Origin: an uncultured Acidobacteriia bacterium
GTDB taxonomy: Bacteria; Acidobacteriota; Terriglobia; Bryobacterales; Bryobacteraceae
Direction of reading: 5' to 3'
DNA: 41,896 bases
Assembly (NCBI GenBank): GCA_903875575.1
Contig: CAIQWJ010000068.1
Location: 1 to 41,896, forward strand
Shown one piece after another: positions 7,919-17,242 of this stretch. Under the pieces are notes generated by a model that saw only the letters and a list, made by a program, of their open reading frames with translations, was not told the DNA's origin and made no database searches. The stretch's first letter is position 1, and the number at the start of each line of letters is the position of its first letter. Made by a program: the position numbers and the translations under genes.

Positions 7919-10900
7919 ATGAAACGATTTACACTTGCTCTGCTATTTACCTGCCTGATTGCTCTGAATGCGTTCTCTCAGACGACGTCCGCAATCTCCG
8001 GACGCGTCGCGGATCCCGGCGGCGGTGCCATTCCCGGAGCCCAGGTCCAGGTGACCAACACCGATACCAATGCCGTGCGCACCCTCCAGACCGGTCCGGA
8101 CGGCGCTTACAACTTTCCGTCCCTCGTCATCGGACCCTACAAGCTCGAAGTCAAGAAAGACGGCTTTCAAACCTACGTCCAGTCCGGCATCGTTCTCCAG
8201 TTGAACGTGAACCCTTCCGTCAACGTGGAAATGAAGCTCGGCAACGTCACGCAATCCGTCGAAGTCCAGGCCGATGCCGCCATGGTCGAGACCCAGAGCA
8301 CCGGTGTCGGCCAGGTGATTCAGCCCGAACAGGTGGTTGACCTCCCCCTCAATGGGCGCCAGGCGACGCAGCTGATCGCCCTCTCCGGCGCAGCAGTCGT
8401 CAGCGGTGCAGGTGGCACCGTGAATACCCTTGACTACCCCAGCGCCGTCTCATTCTCCGTCGCCGGCAGTCAGGGCAATGAGACCAACTACCAGCTGGAT
8501 GGCTCCCCCAACATGGATTACCGCACCAACGTCGGCGCGCCCATGCCCTTCCCCGACGCACTTCAGGAGTTTCGCGTCGAATCCAACTCGCTTCCAGCCA
8601 ATTCCGGCAGCCGCCCCGGCGGCACCGTCGGCGGTGTCACCAAAGGCGGCACCAATAACATCCATGGCGATCTCTTCGAGTTCATGCGCAATGGCATCAT
8701 GAATGCCGATTCCTTCCAGTTCGGCAATTCCTCCGGCGTCGTCAGCCCCGGCATTCAGGACAACCTCAAGCGCAATCAGTTCGGCGGCGTCATTGGCGGG
8801 CCCATCAAGAAGAACAAATTGTTCTTCTTCTACGGCCTTCAGGGAACGCAGGAACGTTCCCAGACCAACGGAACCAGAGGCGGCGTCCCCACGGCCGCTA
8901 CGCTGTCCGGCGACTTCCGCGCGTGGCTGGCCCCGCCCTGCCAGGCCAATCAGGTATATCTGAATGACACGATCGCGTCGCCCATTTCCGGCAATCCGGC
9001 GCAGCAACTCACCACCGGCACCAAAAGCAACATCATCCTGCCACAGTGGCTCAACACTCCCTCGGCGAAAATCTCGGCGAAAATCGCAGCGATGCTGCCC
9101 ACCCCTGTGGACGCCTGCGGTAACGTCTTCACGGTCAGCCACAACATTAACCGCGAATACCAGAACGTCGCCAAGGTCGATTGGCAGCGCTCCGCCAGCG
9201 AGTCGCTGTTCATCCGTTACTTCGTCGCCGACTATTCGCAGACCAACTATTTCGTGCCCGGCAATCTGCTCAGCAACACCGGCCCTGGCCTGGCCGACCG
9301 CGTCCAGAACGTCGTCATCGGAGATTCCCGAACCCTGAAGTCCAGTATGGTGAATTCGCTCACCATCAACTTTGGCCGCACCGCCACCGTGCGCACCGCC
9401 AATCCAGCCATTCCGAATCTTTGTTCGCTCGGCACTCTGGCCACCTGTCCCTTGCCCAACTACCTCTCATACTCCTTCTCAGCCCCTGGCTTCCTCGGTT
9501 ATGACTACGAAAACGTTCATGGCATCGCGGAAAATCTCGGCTGGCAAATTCGGTCGCATCACCTCGAACTGGGTGCCGTCTTCCAGCACGTGCAGATGAA
9601 CAACAACGGTCTCTTCCAGGTCAATCCCGGCCCCACCGTTTCCACCGGCAGCAGTTCCTACACTGGCCAAAGCGTTGCCGACTTCGTCACCGGCAATGTG
9701 GATGGCTACAGTCAGGGCAACGGCCAGATTGGCCGCGAAGGCCAGAACTACCCTGCGCTGTTTGTTCAGGACAACTGGAAAGTCGCACGTCGCTTCCAGC
9801 TCAATCTCGGCCTTCGCTGGGATCCCTACCTGCCGCAGCACACCAAATACGGCTACGCTTCCGATTTCAACATCACCGATTTTCTCGCCAACAAGAAAGG
9901 CACCGTCTATCCCAACGCACCCGCCGGCACCACTTTCCCGGGTGACCCGGGTTTCAACGGCACCTCAGACACCCGGAATCATCCGTGGCAATTCGCCCCC
10001 CGTATCGGTGTGGTTTGGGATCCGACCGGCTCCGGCAAAATGTCTGTACGCGCCGGCTACGGTTTGTCGTACAACACCGCGGTCCTCTGGAACGCCATGC
10101 ATATCGTGCTGAATCCACCATGGGGCGGCACGCTCAGCTTCACACCTTCTCCCGTCAACGTGTCGTCTTCCGACCCGCTCGCGGGCGGCGGCATCGCAAA
10201 CCCCTTCTACGGCTACCCGGGAGGCAATCCCTTCCCCACGCCGGGAAATCCGCCCTCGTCGTTTGCGTTCCCCGTCAACGGAACCTACGTTTTTGAAGAC
10301 CGAAACATCGTGCCTTCGCACACGCAGTCCTGGAACGTTTCCATCCAGCGGCAGATCACCCGCAACTGGCTGGCCTCTGCCACATATATCGGCAATAAAT
10401 CGAACAATATGTGGCTGGGCGTCAGCCAGAACCCCGCCACTGTCATCACCGCCGGCATGACCGCTCCGGGCATTGTGAGCACTGCGGCCATGACCGGAAT
10501 CACCGGTGCCTGCACCCTGCTCTACGGCACGCAGACCGTCACGTTCCCCACCTGCAACGCCTCCTCTACCGTAACCGTCAGTGGCGTATCAAACCAAAAG
10601 GCACGCGGCGCTCTCAATCTTGCCAACCCGACCTCCGGTCCCTTATTCGCCGGCGGCAACGTCTTTGAAAGCGCCATGGGTTATGCCAATTACAACGGCC
10701 TCCTGCTCTCCCTCCAGCATCGCCTCAGCCACGGCTTCTCCGTACTCTCCAACTACACCTGGTCGCATTGCACTGACCTTGGCGAAGGCGGTCAGGACAT
10801 TGGCAACAACTTCTCCAACCCCAACAATCCCCGGATGGACTTCGGCAACTGCGGTCAGGATCGCCGCCAGCTCCTCAACATCTCGGTGGTTGCGCAAACG

Positions 10901-11416
10901 CCCAAACTCAGCAATCCGTGGATGGAACGCCTCCTCGGCGGCTGGAGCGCCTCCACCATTTACACCGCTGCCACCGGCTCTCCCTTCAATGTCGCCGATG
11001 GTTCCGATATCTCCCTCACCGGCGTGAACAGTGACCGTCCCAATATCGTGGGAGACCCCTGGACCGCCGGCACCGTCTCCGCGAATTCCGCCTGCGTGGC
11101 ACCTGCCGAACTCCGCACGCTCGGCCACTGGTACAACAACTGCGCCTTCGTCAAACAGGCCTCCGGCACCTACGGCAATGGCGGTCGTAACAATATGACC
11201 GGCCCCGGCCGCTGGAACGTGGATGCCGCCATCTGGCGAACCTTCCGTATCGCGGAAAAGTATAAGTTCGACTTCCGCGGCGAAGGCTTCAACGTCCTGA
11301 ACCACGCCAACTGGGGTAACCCGTCAGCCAGCCTCAATACCGGCGTTCCCGGCCAGATCACCACGGCTTCGAACACCGCCCGTATACTTCAGGTCGCCCT
11401 GAAACTCACGTTCTGA
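7919..11416 (+). CDS. Oar-like TonB-dependent outer-membrane protein with carboxypeptidase-regulatory domain
   Basis: An 1165-residue outer-membrane protein of the type expanded in Acidobacteria. A Sec signal peptide (MKRFTLALLF...NAFSQ, about 21 residues) is followed by a carboxypeptidase regulatory-like Ig fold (SAISGRVADPGGGAIPGAQV to KKDGFQTYV, about 24-110). Then come a plug-like region (VVDLPLNGRQATQL, about 140-250) and a long C-terminal beta-barrel with many aromatic strands ending in LQVALKLTF, a typical C-terminal Phe. It probably imports or binds oligosaccharides or other large ligands with TonB energy; the ligand is unknown. Start 7919 was chosen because GGAAGAGG lies 8 nt upstream and the signal peptide begins there; the frame extends to 7847. 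It stands alone, bounded by hairpins on both sides. Confidence 0.9.
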   Translation: MKRFTLALLFTCLIALNAFSQTTSAISGRVADPGGGAIPGAQVQVTNTDTNAVRTLQTGPDGAYNFPSLVIGPYKLEVKKDGFQTYVQSGIVLQLNVNPSVNVEMKLGNVTQSVEVQADAAMVETQSTGVGQVIQPEQVVDLPLNGRQATQLIALSGAAVVSGAGGTVNTLDYPSAVSFSVAGSQGNETNYQLDGSPNMDYRTNVGAPMPFPDALQEFRVESNSLPANSGSRPGGTVGGVTKGGTNNIHGDLFEFMRNGIMNADSFQFGNSSGVVSPGIQDNLKRNQFGGVIGGPIKKNKLFFFYGLQGTQERSQTNGTRGGVPTAATLSGDFRAWLAPPCQANQVYLNDTIASPISGNPAQQLTTGTKSNIILPQWLNTPSAKISAKIAAMLPTPVDACGNVFTVSHNINREYQNVAKVDWQRSASESLFIRYFVADYSQTNYFVPGNLLSNTGPGLADRVQNVVIGDSRTLKSSMVNSLTINFGRTATVRTANPAIPNLCSLGTLATCPLPNYLSYSFSAPGFLGYDYENVHGIAENLGWQIRSHHLELGAVFQHVQMNNNGLFQVNPGPTVSTGSSSYTGQSVADFVTGNVDGYSQGNGQIGREGQNYPALFVQDNWKVARRFQLNLGLRWDPYLPQHTKYGYASDFNITDFLANKKGTVYPNAPAGTTFPGDPGFNGTSDTRNHPWQFAPRIGVVWDPTGSGKMSVRAGYGLSYNTAVLWNAMHIVLNPPWGGTLSFTPSPVNVSSSDPLAGGGIANPFYGYPGGNPFPTPGNPPSSFAFPVNGTYVFEDRNIVPSHTQSWNVSIQRQITRNWLASATYIGNKSNNMWLGVSQNPATVITAGMTAPGIVSTAAMTGITGACTLLYGTQTVTFPTCNASSTVTVSGVSNQKARGALNLANPTSGPLFAGGNVFESAMGYANYNGLLLSLQHRLSHGFSVLSNYTWSHCTDLGEGGQDIGNNFSNPNNPRMDFGNCGQDRRQLLNISVVAQTPKLSNPWMERLLGGWSASTIYTAATGSPFNVADGSDISLTGVNSDRPNIVGDPWTAGTVSANSACVAPAELRTLGHWYNNCAFVKQASGTYGNGGRNNMTGPGRWNVDAAIWRTFRIAEKYKFDFRGEGFNVLNHANWGNPSASLNTGVPGQITTASNTARILQVALKLTF

Positions 11417-11429
11417 GTCTCTCCGTACC

Positions 11430-11467
11430 AACGTCCCCGGGGTCCACCAGTGGCTCCCGGGGACGTT
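11430..11467 (+). terminator. Terminator-like hairpin after the Oar-like gene
   Basis: A perfect 12-bp inverted repeat, AACGTCCCCGGG (11430-11441) and CCCGGGGACGTT (11456-11467), has a 14-nt loop. It starts 13 bp after the stop. There is no long T-run, so termination may be partial or Rho-assisted. Confidence 0.6.
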
Positions 11468-11485
11468 ACTTCACCCGCAACTACT

Positions 11486-11501
11486 CAATCGATACCGTTA
11501 C
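11486..11501. promoter_or_regulatory. 16-bp repeat upstream of PQQ dehydrogenase, shared with the ThDP gene promoter
   Basis: CAATCGATACCGTTAC is identical to 5708-5723. Its core ATCGATACCGTT is an imperfect palindrome (8 of 12 positions), a shape seen in LacI-type operators. It lies about 95 bp before the start codon at 11597. Confidence 0.45.
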
Positions 11502-11596
11502 CTTCCTTGCCCGCCCCCTCCCAGTGGTGATAGTCTCATCCTTGAATAACTAGCCTTGCCCATATCGGGTCTGCCGGATTCTGAGGTTCTAATTTA

Positions 11597-13450
11597 ATGA
11601 AAATCCTTCGTGTACCAGTTCTGATCGCTTCCGCCTTGCCGCTCCTGTTTGCGCAGTCCGGCGATTGGCCCAATATCGGCAATGATCCGGGCGGCATGCG
11701 CTACTCCACGCTGAAACAGATCACCCCCGCCAACGTCAGCAAACTCGTTCGCGCCTGGACGTATGACATGGGTGAACCCGGCGGCGGCTTTCGCGGCACC
11801 GAAGCCACCCCGATCGTCGTCGGCGGCATCATGTACTTCTCCACCCCCGGCGGTAAAGAAGTCGCACTCGACGCCGCCACCGGCAAAGAAGTCTGGAAGT
11901 ATGACCTCAAGGAAGTCACTGCCACCGGCCGTGGTGCCAAGTACGGCGTCTCTTACTGGCCCGGCGACGGCAAAATGGCGCCCCGCGTGGTCGTCGCCAC
12001 CACCGACGGCCTCCTGATTCAACTCGATGCCAAAACCGGCAAACTCTACAAAGAAGTCGGCGATAACGGCATTGTCGATCTCAAAGTCGGCATGGTGGAA
12101 AAATACGGCGGCGGCTACACCCCGGGTTCCACCCCCGCCATCTACAAAAATTTGGCCATCATTTCCCCCACTACCGGCGAACAGGGCCGCTACGGCATCG
12201 CCGGCGACCCCCGAGCCTTTGACCTCCAGACCGGCAAGGAAGTCTGGCGCTTCCACACCGTCCCGCAGCCCGGCGAACCAGGCTTTCCCTCCTGGGGAGT
12301 TGACGGCTGGCAGGACCGCCGCGGTCCCGGTGCCTGGGTTCCCATGACCGTCGATACCGCCAACGGCCTCATCTTCGTTCCGCTCGGTAATGCCACCGAC
12401 CAGAACTACGGCGGCAGCCGCCCCGGTCCAAATCTCTACGCCACCAGCCTGGTCGCGCTCGACGCCAATACCGGCAAGATGAAATGGTATTACCAGACCA
12501 CCCACCACGACATCTACGACTGGGACGTGAACGCACCACCCACTCTGATTGAAGTCACGAAAGACGGCAAAAAGATTCCCGCCGTCGCGCAGTCCACCAA
12601 ACTGGGTTTCCTGTTCATCCTGGACCTCCTGACAGGCAAAGCCGTTTGGGGCGACGAAGAGCGCCCCGTACCCGATACCGACGCCCCGGGCGACCACGCC
12701 TCTCCCACCCAGCCCTTCCCCCTCAAGCCCGAGCCCATTTCGCGCATCAGCATGACCCGCGAAGAAGTCAGCAAGATCTCGCCCGAGACGGAAAAGACCT
12801 GCAAAGCCCAGTACGATAAGGCTGTCCAGATGGGTCCCTACACCCCGTATGGCATGATGCCGAGCCTGGTATTCCCCAGTTCGGAAGGCGGCGGCAGTTG
12901 GTCGGGCGCGTCCTTCGATCCCGGCCTCGGCTACGTCTTTGTAAACACCCGCAGTCTGGGCACCATGGCCAAACTGAATCCCACCACTTCCTCCGGACTT
13001 CTGCCGTCCTACGCGAAACAGAAGATTCCGTTTGAAGACGCGGCCGGCTATCCGTGCAGCGCTCCGCCATGGGGCGAACTGATGGCGGTCAGCGCGACAA
13101 CAGGCGATATCGTCTGGCGCGTCCCGCTCGGCGAATACAAAGAACTGACGGCGAAAGGTGTGCCGAAGACCGGTACACCGAACGCGGGCGGCCCCATTAT
13201 CACCGCCGGCGGTGTGCTCTTCATCGGTGCCACAGCCGACCTCATGTTCCGCGCCTTCGACCCAAAAACCGGCAAAGAACTCTGGTCGACGCAACTCGAA
13301 AACAGCGCCGTCAACACGCCGATCACTTATTCCGCCGGCACCGCTTCGAAGCAGTACGTCGCGGTCTGGGCAGGTGGTGGCCTGGGCGATTTCAAGACCT
13401 CAGCCCCCGGCCAGAAGACGAATCTGATCGTGGCCTACTCGCTGCCGTAA
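11597..13450 (+). CDS. Periplasmic PQQ-dependent dehydrogenase (quinoprotein)
   Basis: A 617-residue quinoprotein. The signal peptide MKILRVPVLIASALPLLFAQ is followed at once by an eight-bladed propeller of the glucose/alcohol quinoprotein dehydrogenase type. The opening DWPNIGNDPGGMRYSTLKQI and VRAWTYDMGEP are typical of the family. Repeated blade motifs include LDAATGKEVWKYD, FDLQTGKEVWRF, LDANTGKMKWYY and FDPKTGKELWST; HHDIYDWD at about 303-310 is the active-site region. It would oxidise sugars or alcohols in the periplasm and pass electrons to quinone or a cytochrome. No membrane anchor or cytochrome c domain is present. Glucose specificity is not established and no PQQ synthesis genes are in the window. 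GAGG 10 nt upstream supports the start. Confidence 0.88.
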   Translation: MKILRVPVLIASALPLLFAQSGDWPNIGNDPGGMRYSTLKQITPANVSKLVRAWTYDMGEPGGGFRGTEATPIVVGGIMYFSTPGGKEVALDAATGKEVWKYDLKEVTATGRGAKYGVSYWPGDGKMAPRVVVATTDGLLIQLDAKTGKLYKEVGDNGIVDLKVGMVEKYGGGYTPGSTPAIYKNLAIISPTTGEQGRYGIAGDPRAFDLQTGKEVWRFHTVPQPGEPGFPSWGVDGWQDRRGPGAWVPMTVDTANGLIFVPLGNATDQNYGGSRPGPNLYATSLVALDANTGKMKWYYQTTHHDIYDWDVNAPPTLIEVTKDGKKIPAVAQSTKLGFLFILDLLTGKAVWGDEERPVPDTDAPGDHASPTQPFPLKPEPISRISMTREEVSKISPETEKTCKAQYDKAVQMGPYTPYGMMPSLVFPSSEGGGSWSGASFDPGLGYVFVNTRSLGTMAKLNPTTSSGLLPSYAKQKIPFEDAAGYPCSAPPWGELMAVSATTGDIVWRVPLGEYKELTAKGVPKTGTPNAGGPIITAGGVLFIGATADLMFRAFDPKTGKELWSTQLENSAVNTPITYSAGTASKQYVAVWAGGGLGDFKTSAPGQKTNLIVAYSLP

Positions 13451-13476
13451 GCAGCTGCCTCAGAAGACAGCAAGAC

Positions 13477-13512
13477 AAAAAAGACCAGCCGCGCAACCGG
13501 CTGGTCTTTTTT
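13477..13512. terminator. Bidirectional Rho-independent terminator
   Basis: A 15-bp perfect stem, AAAAAAGACCAGCCG (13477-13491) and CGGCTGGTCTTTTTT (13498-13512), has a 6-nt loop. The A-run and T-run make it work on both strands. It separates the convergent PQQ dehydrogenase and cysA genes. Confidence 0.95.
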
Positions 13513-13536
13513 GCGTGTATCGAATTTCGCGGACGT

Positions 13537-14514
13537 TCAGCTTGCGAACACTTTCATGTGTCGCGGTACGATGCTGACGAAATCGCCCACCTGCAGGTGC
13601 AGTTCCCGGTAGTGTTCCCGCGTAATCTCCGCTTCAATCACCACGCCAGAGTCTTCCCGGCGCAGTTCCACTCGCACCACTCCCCCTGCGGCTCCAACGT
13701 ACAGCACCTTAGAGAGGACTGCCGCCGGATTCAGGTTGGTGTCGCGCGAGATCTCAATATCGTGCGGACGTACATAGCTGCCATTGAACAACGTCACATC
13801 CCCCAGAAATTCGTAGACAAACGAATTCGCCGGGTTATCGTAGACATCCGCCGGTGCCCCGGTCTGCTCAATCCGGCCGTGGTTCATGATCGCCACCCGG
13901 TCCGCCACCTCAAGCGCTTCTTCCTGATCGTGCGTCACAAAAACGCTGGCGACGTGCAGCGTGTCGTGCAGATGCCGCAGCCAGCGCCGAAGCTCCTTCC
14001 TCACTCGCGCGTCCAGTGCGCCGAAAGGCTCATCCAGCAGCAGCACCTTTGGCTCCACCGCCAGTGCCCGCGCCAACGCCACCCGTTGCCGCTGGCCGCC
14101 GGAGAGTTGGCTCGGAAACCGATCGCCCAGCGGTGTGAGCTGAATCAACTCCAGCAGCTTGCCTACCTTTTCGCGAATCGCGTGTTCGTTCGGTCGCGTT
14201 TCCCTTGGCCGCACACGCAACCCAAATGCGATGTTTTCGAAGACAGTCATATGCCGGAAAAGCGCATAATGCTGGAACACGAACCCTACCTGACGGTCGC
14301 GCGCGGCGGACTTTGTCGCGTCCTCATCGTTCAGCCGGATCGTCCCGCTGTCCGGCAGTTCCAGTCCGGCGATAATTCGCAGCAACGAAGTCTTGCCGGA
14401 GCCCGAAGGTCCCAGCAGAGCGAACAGTTCACCGTCCTCCACGCGAAGATTCACGTCCTTCAGCACCTCAAAAGATCCGAAAGATTTGTGAATATTGTTG
14501 ACTTCGATACTCAT
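13537..14514 (-). CDS. cysA: Sulfate ABC transporter ATP-binding protein CysA
   Basis: A 325-residue ATPase energising sulfate/thiosulfate import from the cytoplasmic face. Walker A GPSGSGKT at 35-42, signature LSGGQ at 137-141, Walker B VLLLDEP at 157-163 and switch His195 (VTHDQEEAL) are all present. A C-terminal accessory domain (from about 235, [11 protein letters not shown]) is of the TOBE-like type usual in CysA. The start at 14514 overlaps the cysW stop in an ATGA arrangement; the extra 8 residues upstream lie within cysW. It is the last gene of the porin-sbp-cysT-cysW-cysA operon and ends at a strong bidirectional terminator. Confidence 0.95.
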   Translation of the reverse strand: MSIEVNNIHKSFGSFEVLKDVNLRVEDGELFALLGPSGSGKTSLLRIIAGLELPDSGTIRLNDEDATKSAARDRQVGFVFQHYALFRHMTVFENIAFGLRVRPRETRPNEHAIREKVGKLLELIQLTPLGDRFPSQLSGGQRQRVALARALAVEPKVLLLDEPFGALDARVRKELRRWLRHLHDTLHVASVFVTHDQEEALEVADRVAIMNHGRIEQTGAPADVYDNPANSFVYEFLGDVTLFNGSYVRPHDIEISRDTNLNPAAVLSKVLYVGAAGGVVRVELRREDSGVVIEAEITREHYRELHLQVGDFVSIVPRHMKVFAS

Positions 14515-15353
14515 CCGTTGTCCTCCCGCGTCTTCCACTCCAGGAACTTCTTCAAAGCCAGTGTCACCACCGCCACCACACTGAGCAGCGAGGCCACCGC
14601 AAACGCGGCCGTGTAATTGTATTCGTTATAGAGAATTTCCACGTGCAGTGGAATCGTATTGGTCGCCCCGCGAATGTGGCCGGACACCACCGACACAGCC
14701 CCGAACTCGCCCAACGCGCGGGCCGTGCAGAGCACCACACCATACAGCAGGCCCCACTTGATGTTCGGCAGCGTCACCCGGCGAAACATCTGCCACGCGG
14801 TCGCACCAAGCACGATTGCCGCTTCTTCTTCATCCGAGCCCTGCGACTGCATCAGCGGAATCAGTTCACGCGCCACAAAAGGAAACGTGACAAACACAGT
14901 CGCAAGCACGATGCCCGGCACCGCGAAAATGATCTGCACGTCGCGATCCGCCAGCCAGGCTCCGAACCAACCCTGCGCCCCAAAGACCAGCACGAAAATC
15001 AGGCCCGAAACCACGGGTGAGACGCCAAATGGAATATCGATCAGGGTAAGCAGCAGGTTCCGCCCTTTAAATTGAAACCGCGCAATGGTCCACGCCGCGG
15101 TAAGCCCGAAAAACAGGTTCAGCGGCACGGAAATGCCCGTGACCATCAGCGACAGCATGATAGCGGAACGCGCGTTTTCTTCGGTCACCGCAGCCTGCCA
15201 TACCTGCCAACCCTTATCGAAAGCCTGGATGAAGACGGCGGCCAGCGGCAGAACAATAAACAGCAGAGTCAACCCGAGCGCCAGCCCGATCAGGCTCCTC
15301 CGCAGCCACGTCGGCTCCGCGCGCAGTACGCGTGTGCGACTGGTCGTGATCAT
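14511..15353 (-). CDS. cysW: Sulfate ABC transporter permease CysW
   Basis: A 280-residue inner-membrane permease with about six hydrophobic segments, beginning with [20 protein letters not shown]. The ABC ATPase-binding EAA loop reads [22 protein letters not shown] (part of residues 175-200), and the CysW-type segment [19 protein letters not shown] follows. It forms a heterodimer with CysT for sulfate translocation. The gene overlaps both cysT and cysA by 4 bp (ATGA), so translation of the three is coupled. Confidence 0.95.
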   Translation of the reverse strand: MITTSRTRVLRAEPTWLRRSLIGLALGLTLLFIVLPLAAVFIQAFDKGWQVWQAAVTEENARSAIMLSLMVTGISVPLNLFFGLTAAWTIARFQFKGRNLLLTLIDIPFGVSPVVSGLIFVLVFGAQGWFGAWLADRDVQIIFAVPGIVLATVFVTFPFVARELIPLMQSQGSDEEEAAIVLGATAWQMFRRVTLPNIKWGLLYGVVLCTARALGEFGAVSVVSGHIRGATNTIPLHVEILYNEYNYTAAFAVASLLSVVAVVTLALKKFLEWKTREDNG

Positions 15354-16207
15354 GACAGTTTCGTTTCCATGAAACGGCGCGACCTTCCCTGGATTGCGTT
15401 AATCCCAAAGAGCATCAGGAAAGAAGCAAGCAGCATCGCCACCGCAATGGCTGCGGCTCCCGCATAGTCGTATTGCTCCAGCTTCGCGATGATCAGCAGT
15501 GGTGCGATCTCAGTCTTCATCGGAAGATTTCCGGAGATGAAGACCACTGACCCGTATTCACCCAGCCCCCGTGCAAAAGCCAGCGCAAAGCCAGTCAGCA
15601 GCGCCGGACGAAAAGCTGGCAGCAGCACCAGCCGGAAGACCTGCCAACGGCTGGCCCCCAGACTGGACGCAGCTTCCTCGATTTCATGATCGGCGTCTTC
15701 AAGGACCGGCTGCACGCTGCGGACCACGAACGGCAGCCCAATGAAGATCAGTGCAATGGTGATCCCCAGCGGCGTGAATGCCACTTTGATGCCAAGCGGC
15801 TCAAGATATCGCCCCAGCCACCCGTTTGGCGCGTAGATGCTCGTGAGAGAAATGCCGGCCACCGCGGTGGGCAGCGCGAAGGGAATATCCACCAGAGCGT
15901 CCATCGCAGCTCGCCCCGGAAATTTGTAACGCGTCAGCGCCCACGCGATCAGGAAGCCGATCACGACACTGGCCACTGCCGCCGCGAAGGAAGCCCCGAA
16001 GGTCACCTTATAAGCGGCAACCACCCGGGGCGACGAAATGGTGTCCCAGATCTTCGACCATCCCGCCGTCGCCGCCTTCAGAAAGACCGCGCTCAGCGGA
16101 ATGAGAACGATCAGCGTCAGATAGAGCACACTGTAACTGAAGGCAGGCCAGAACCCCGGCAGAATGCCGGGGCGTTTGAACCAGGTACTCTTGGATGATC
16201 CTGCCAC
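15350..16207 (-). CDS. cysT: Sulfate ABC transporter permease CysT (CysU)
   Basis: About 285 residues. Motifs: GFWPAFSYSVLYLTLIVLIPL as first membrane segment, DALVDIPFALPTAVAGISL, the EAA loop EEAASSLGASRWQVFRLVLLP, and FARGLGEYGSVVFISGNLP, all characteristic of CysT. The start is uncertain. GTG at 16207 lies one base beyond the sbp stop (TAG 16211-16209) and gives the usual family N-terminus; in-frame ATGs at 16249 and 16282 lie inside sbp and would add an Arg-rich, unlikely leader. I prefer the GTG. Partner of CysW in the sulfate channel. Confidence 0.92.
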   Translation of the reverse strand: MAGSSKSTWFKRPGILPGFWPAFSYSVLYLTLIVLIPLSAVFLKAATAGWSKIWDTISSPRVVAAYKVTFGASFAAAVASVVIGFLIAWALTRYKFPGRAAMDALVDIPFALPTAVAGISLTSIYAPNGWLGRYLEPLGIKVAFTPLGITIALIFIGLPFVVRSVQPVLEDADHEIEEAASSLGASRWQVFRLVLLPAFRPALLTGFALAFARGLGEYGSVVFISGNLPMKTEIAPLLIIAKLEQYDYAGAAAIAVAMLLASFLMLFGINAIQGRSRRFMETKLS

Positions 16208-16208
16208 G

Positions 16209-17207
16209 CTATTTCGCCTGGTAAATCTGGTCGAATACCCCGCCGTCATCGAAGTGTTTCTTCTGCGCCTTCTGCCAGCCACCGAAGACCTGATCGATCG
16301 TGAACAACGTCAGCTTCGGGAATGAGGACGCATACTTTGCAGCAGCCTTTTCGTTGCGCGGACGATAGTAATTGCGAGCGGCGATCTCCTGCCCCTCGTC
16401 CGTATACAGATAGTCGAGGTATGCTTTCGCCACTTCCGTGGTCCCGTGTTTCGCTGCGTACTTATCCACTACCGCCACGGGAGGCTCAGCCAGAATGCTC
16501 TCGGTCGGATACACGATCTCGAACTTATCCGCGCCGAACTCCTTCAGCCCCAGATGCGCTTCGTTTTCCCATGAGAGCAGAACGTCGCCAATGCCGCGCT
16601 GCGCGAATGTCGTTGTGGAACCGCGCGCGCCGGAATCGAGCACCGGAACGTTCTTGAACAACCGGGTCACGAAGTCCTTCGACTTCGCCTCGTCGTTATT
16701 GTTGTGGCGGAGAGCATAGCCCCAGGCCGCCAGATAACTCCAGCGCGCCCCACCGGAAGTCTTGGGATTCGGTGTGATCACGCCAACACCCGGACGAACC
16801 AGATCGTTCCAATCCTTAATCTGCTTCGGATTCCCCTTGCGCACCAGAAAGATGATGGTGGAAGTGTACGGCGTGCTGTTGTTCGGCAGGCGCGTCTGCC
16901 AGTTGGCGGGCAGCAGCTTCGCTTTCTCCGAGATGGCATCAATGTCATAGGAAAGCGCCAGCGTCACAATGTCGGCCTGAAGTCCGTCAATGACAGATCG
17001 GGCCTGTTTGCCCGATCCACCATGCGACTGGTTCACAGTGACATCGACACCAGTCTTGCCTTTCCAGTACCTTGCGAAAGCCGCGTTGAAGTCCTGGTAA
17101 AGTTCGCGAGTGGGGTCGTAAGAAACGTTGAGCAGTTTCACCGGCCCGGCCGCGAATAGCGCGGAGGCGAGCAGCGAACTCAACATGACGGAAAGTATTC
17201 GTTTCAT
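16209..17207 (-). CDS. sbp: Periplasmic sulfate-binding protein
   Basis: A 332-residue sulfate-binding protein with signal peptide [20 protein letters not shown]. Family hallmarks: [17 protein letters not shown] at the mature N-terminus, [19 protein letters not shown] (anion-binding loop), [32 protein letters not shown] and [20 protein letters not shown]. It captures sulfate for CysTWA. The start at 17207 is fixed by a strong ribosome site (GAGGAG, 17220-17215); the longer frame to 17222 would overlap that site. It lies 35 bp after the porin gene in the same operon. CysP (thiosulfate) and Sbp (sulfate) cannot be separated with certainty from sequence alone. Confidence 0.93.
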   Translation of the reverse strand: MKRILSVMLSSLLASALFAAGPVKLLNVSYDPTRELYQDFNAAFARYWKGKTGVDVTVNQSHGGSGKQARSVIDGLQADIVTLALSYDIDAISEKAKLLPANWQTRLPNNSTPYTSTIIFLVRKGNPKQIKDWNDLVRPGVGVITPNPKTSGGARWSYLAAWGYALRHNNNDEAKSKDFVTRLFKNVPVLDSGARGSTTTFAQRGIGDVLLSWENEAHLGLKEFGADKFEIVYPTESILAEPPVAVVDKYAAKHGTTEVAKAYLDYLYTDEGQEIAARNYYRPRNEKAAAKYASSFPKLTLFTIDQVFGGWQKAQKKHFDDGGVFDQIYQAK

Positions 17208-17242
17208 TTGTGGTCTCCTCAATGTGGGTTACGGGTTGGTCT

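Noticed and set aside
11594-13294. 566-codon open frame antisense to the PQQ dehydrogenase gene
   Set aside because: Its Gly/Val/Asp/Ala-rich sequence has no family motifs and mirrors codon bias in the real gene, which has a signal peptide and clear propeller repeats.
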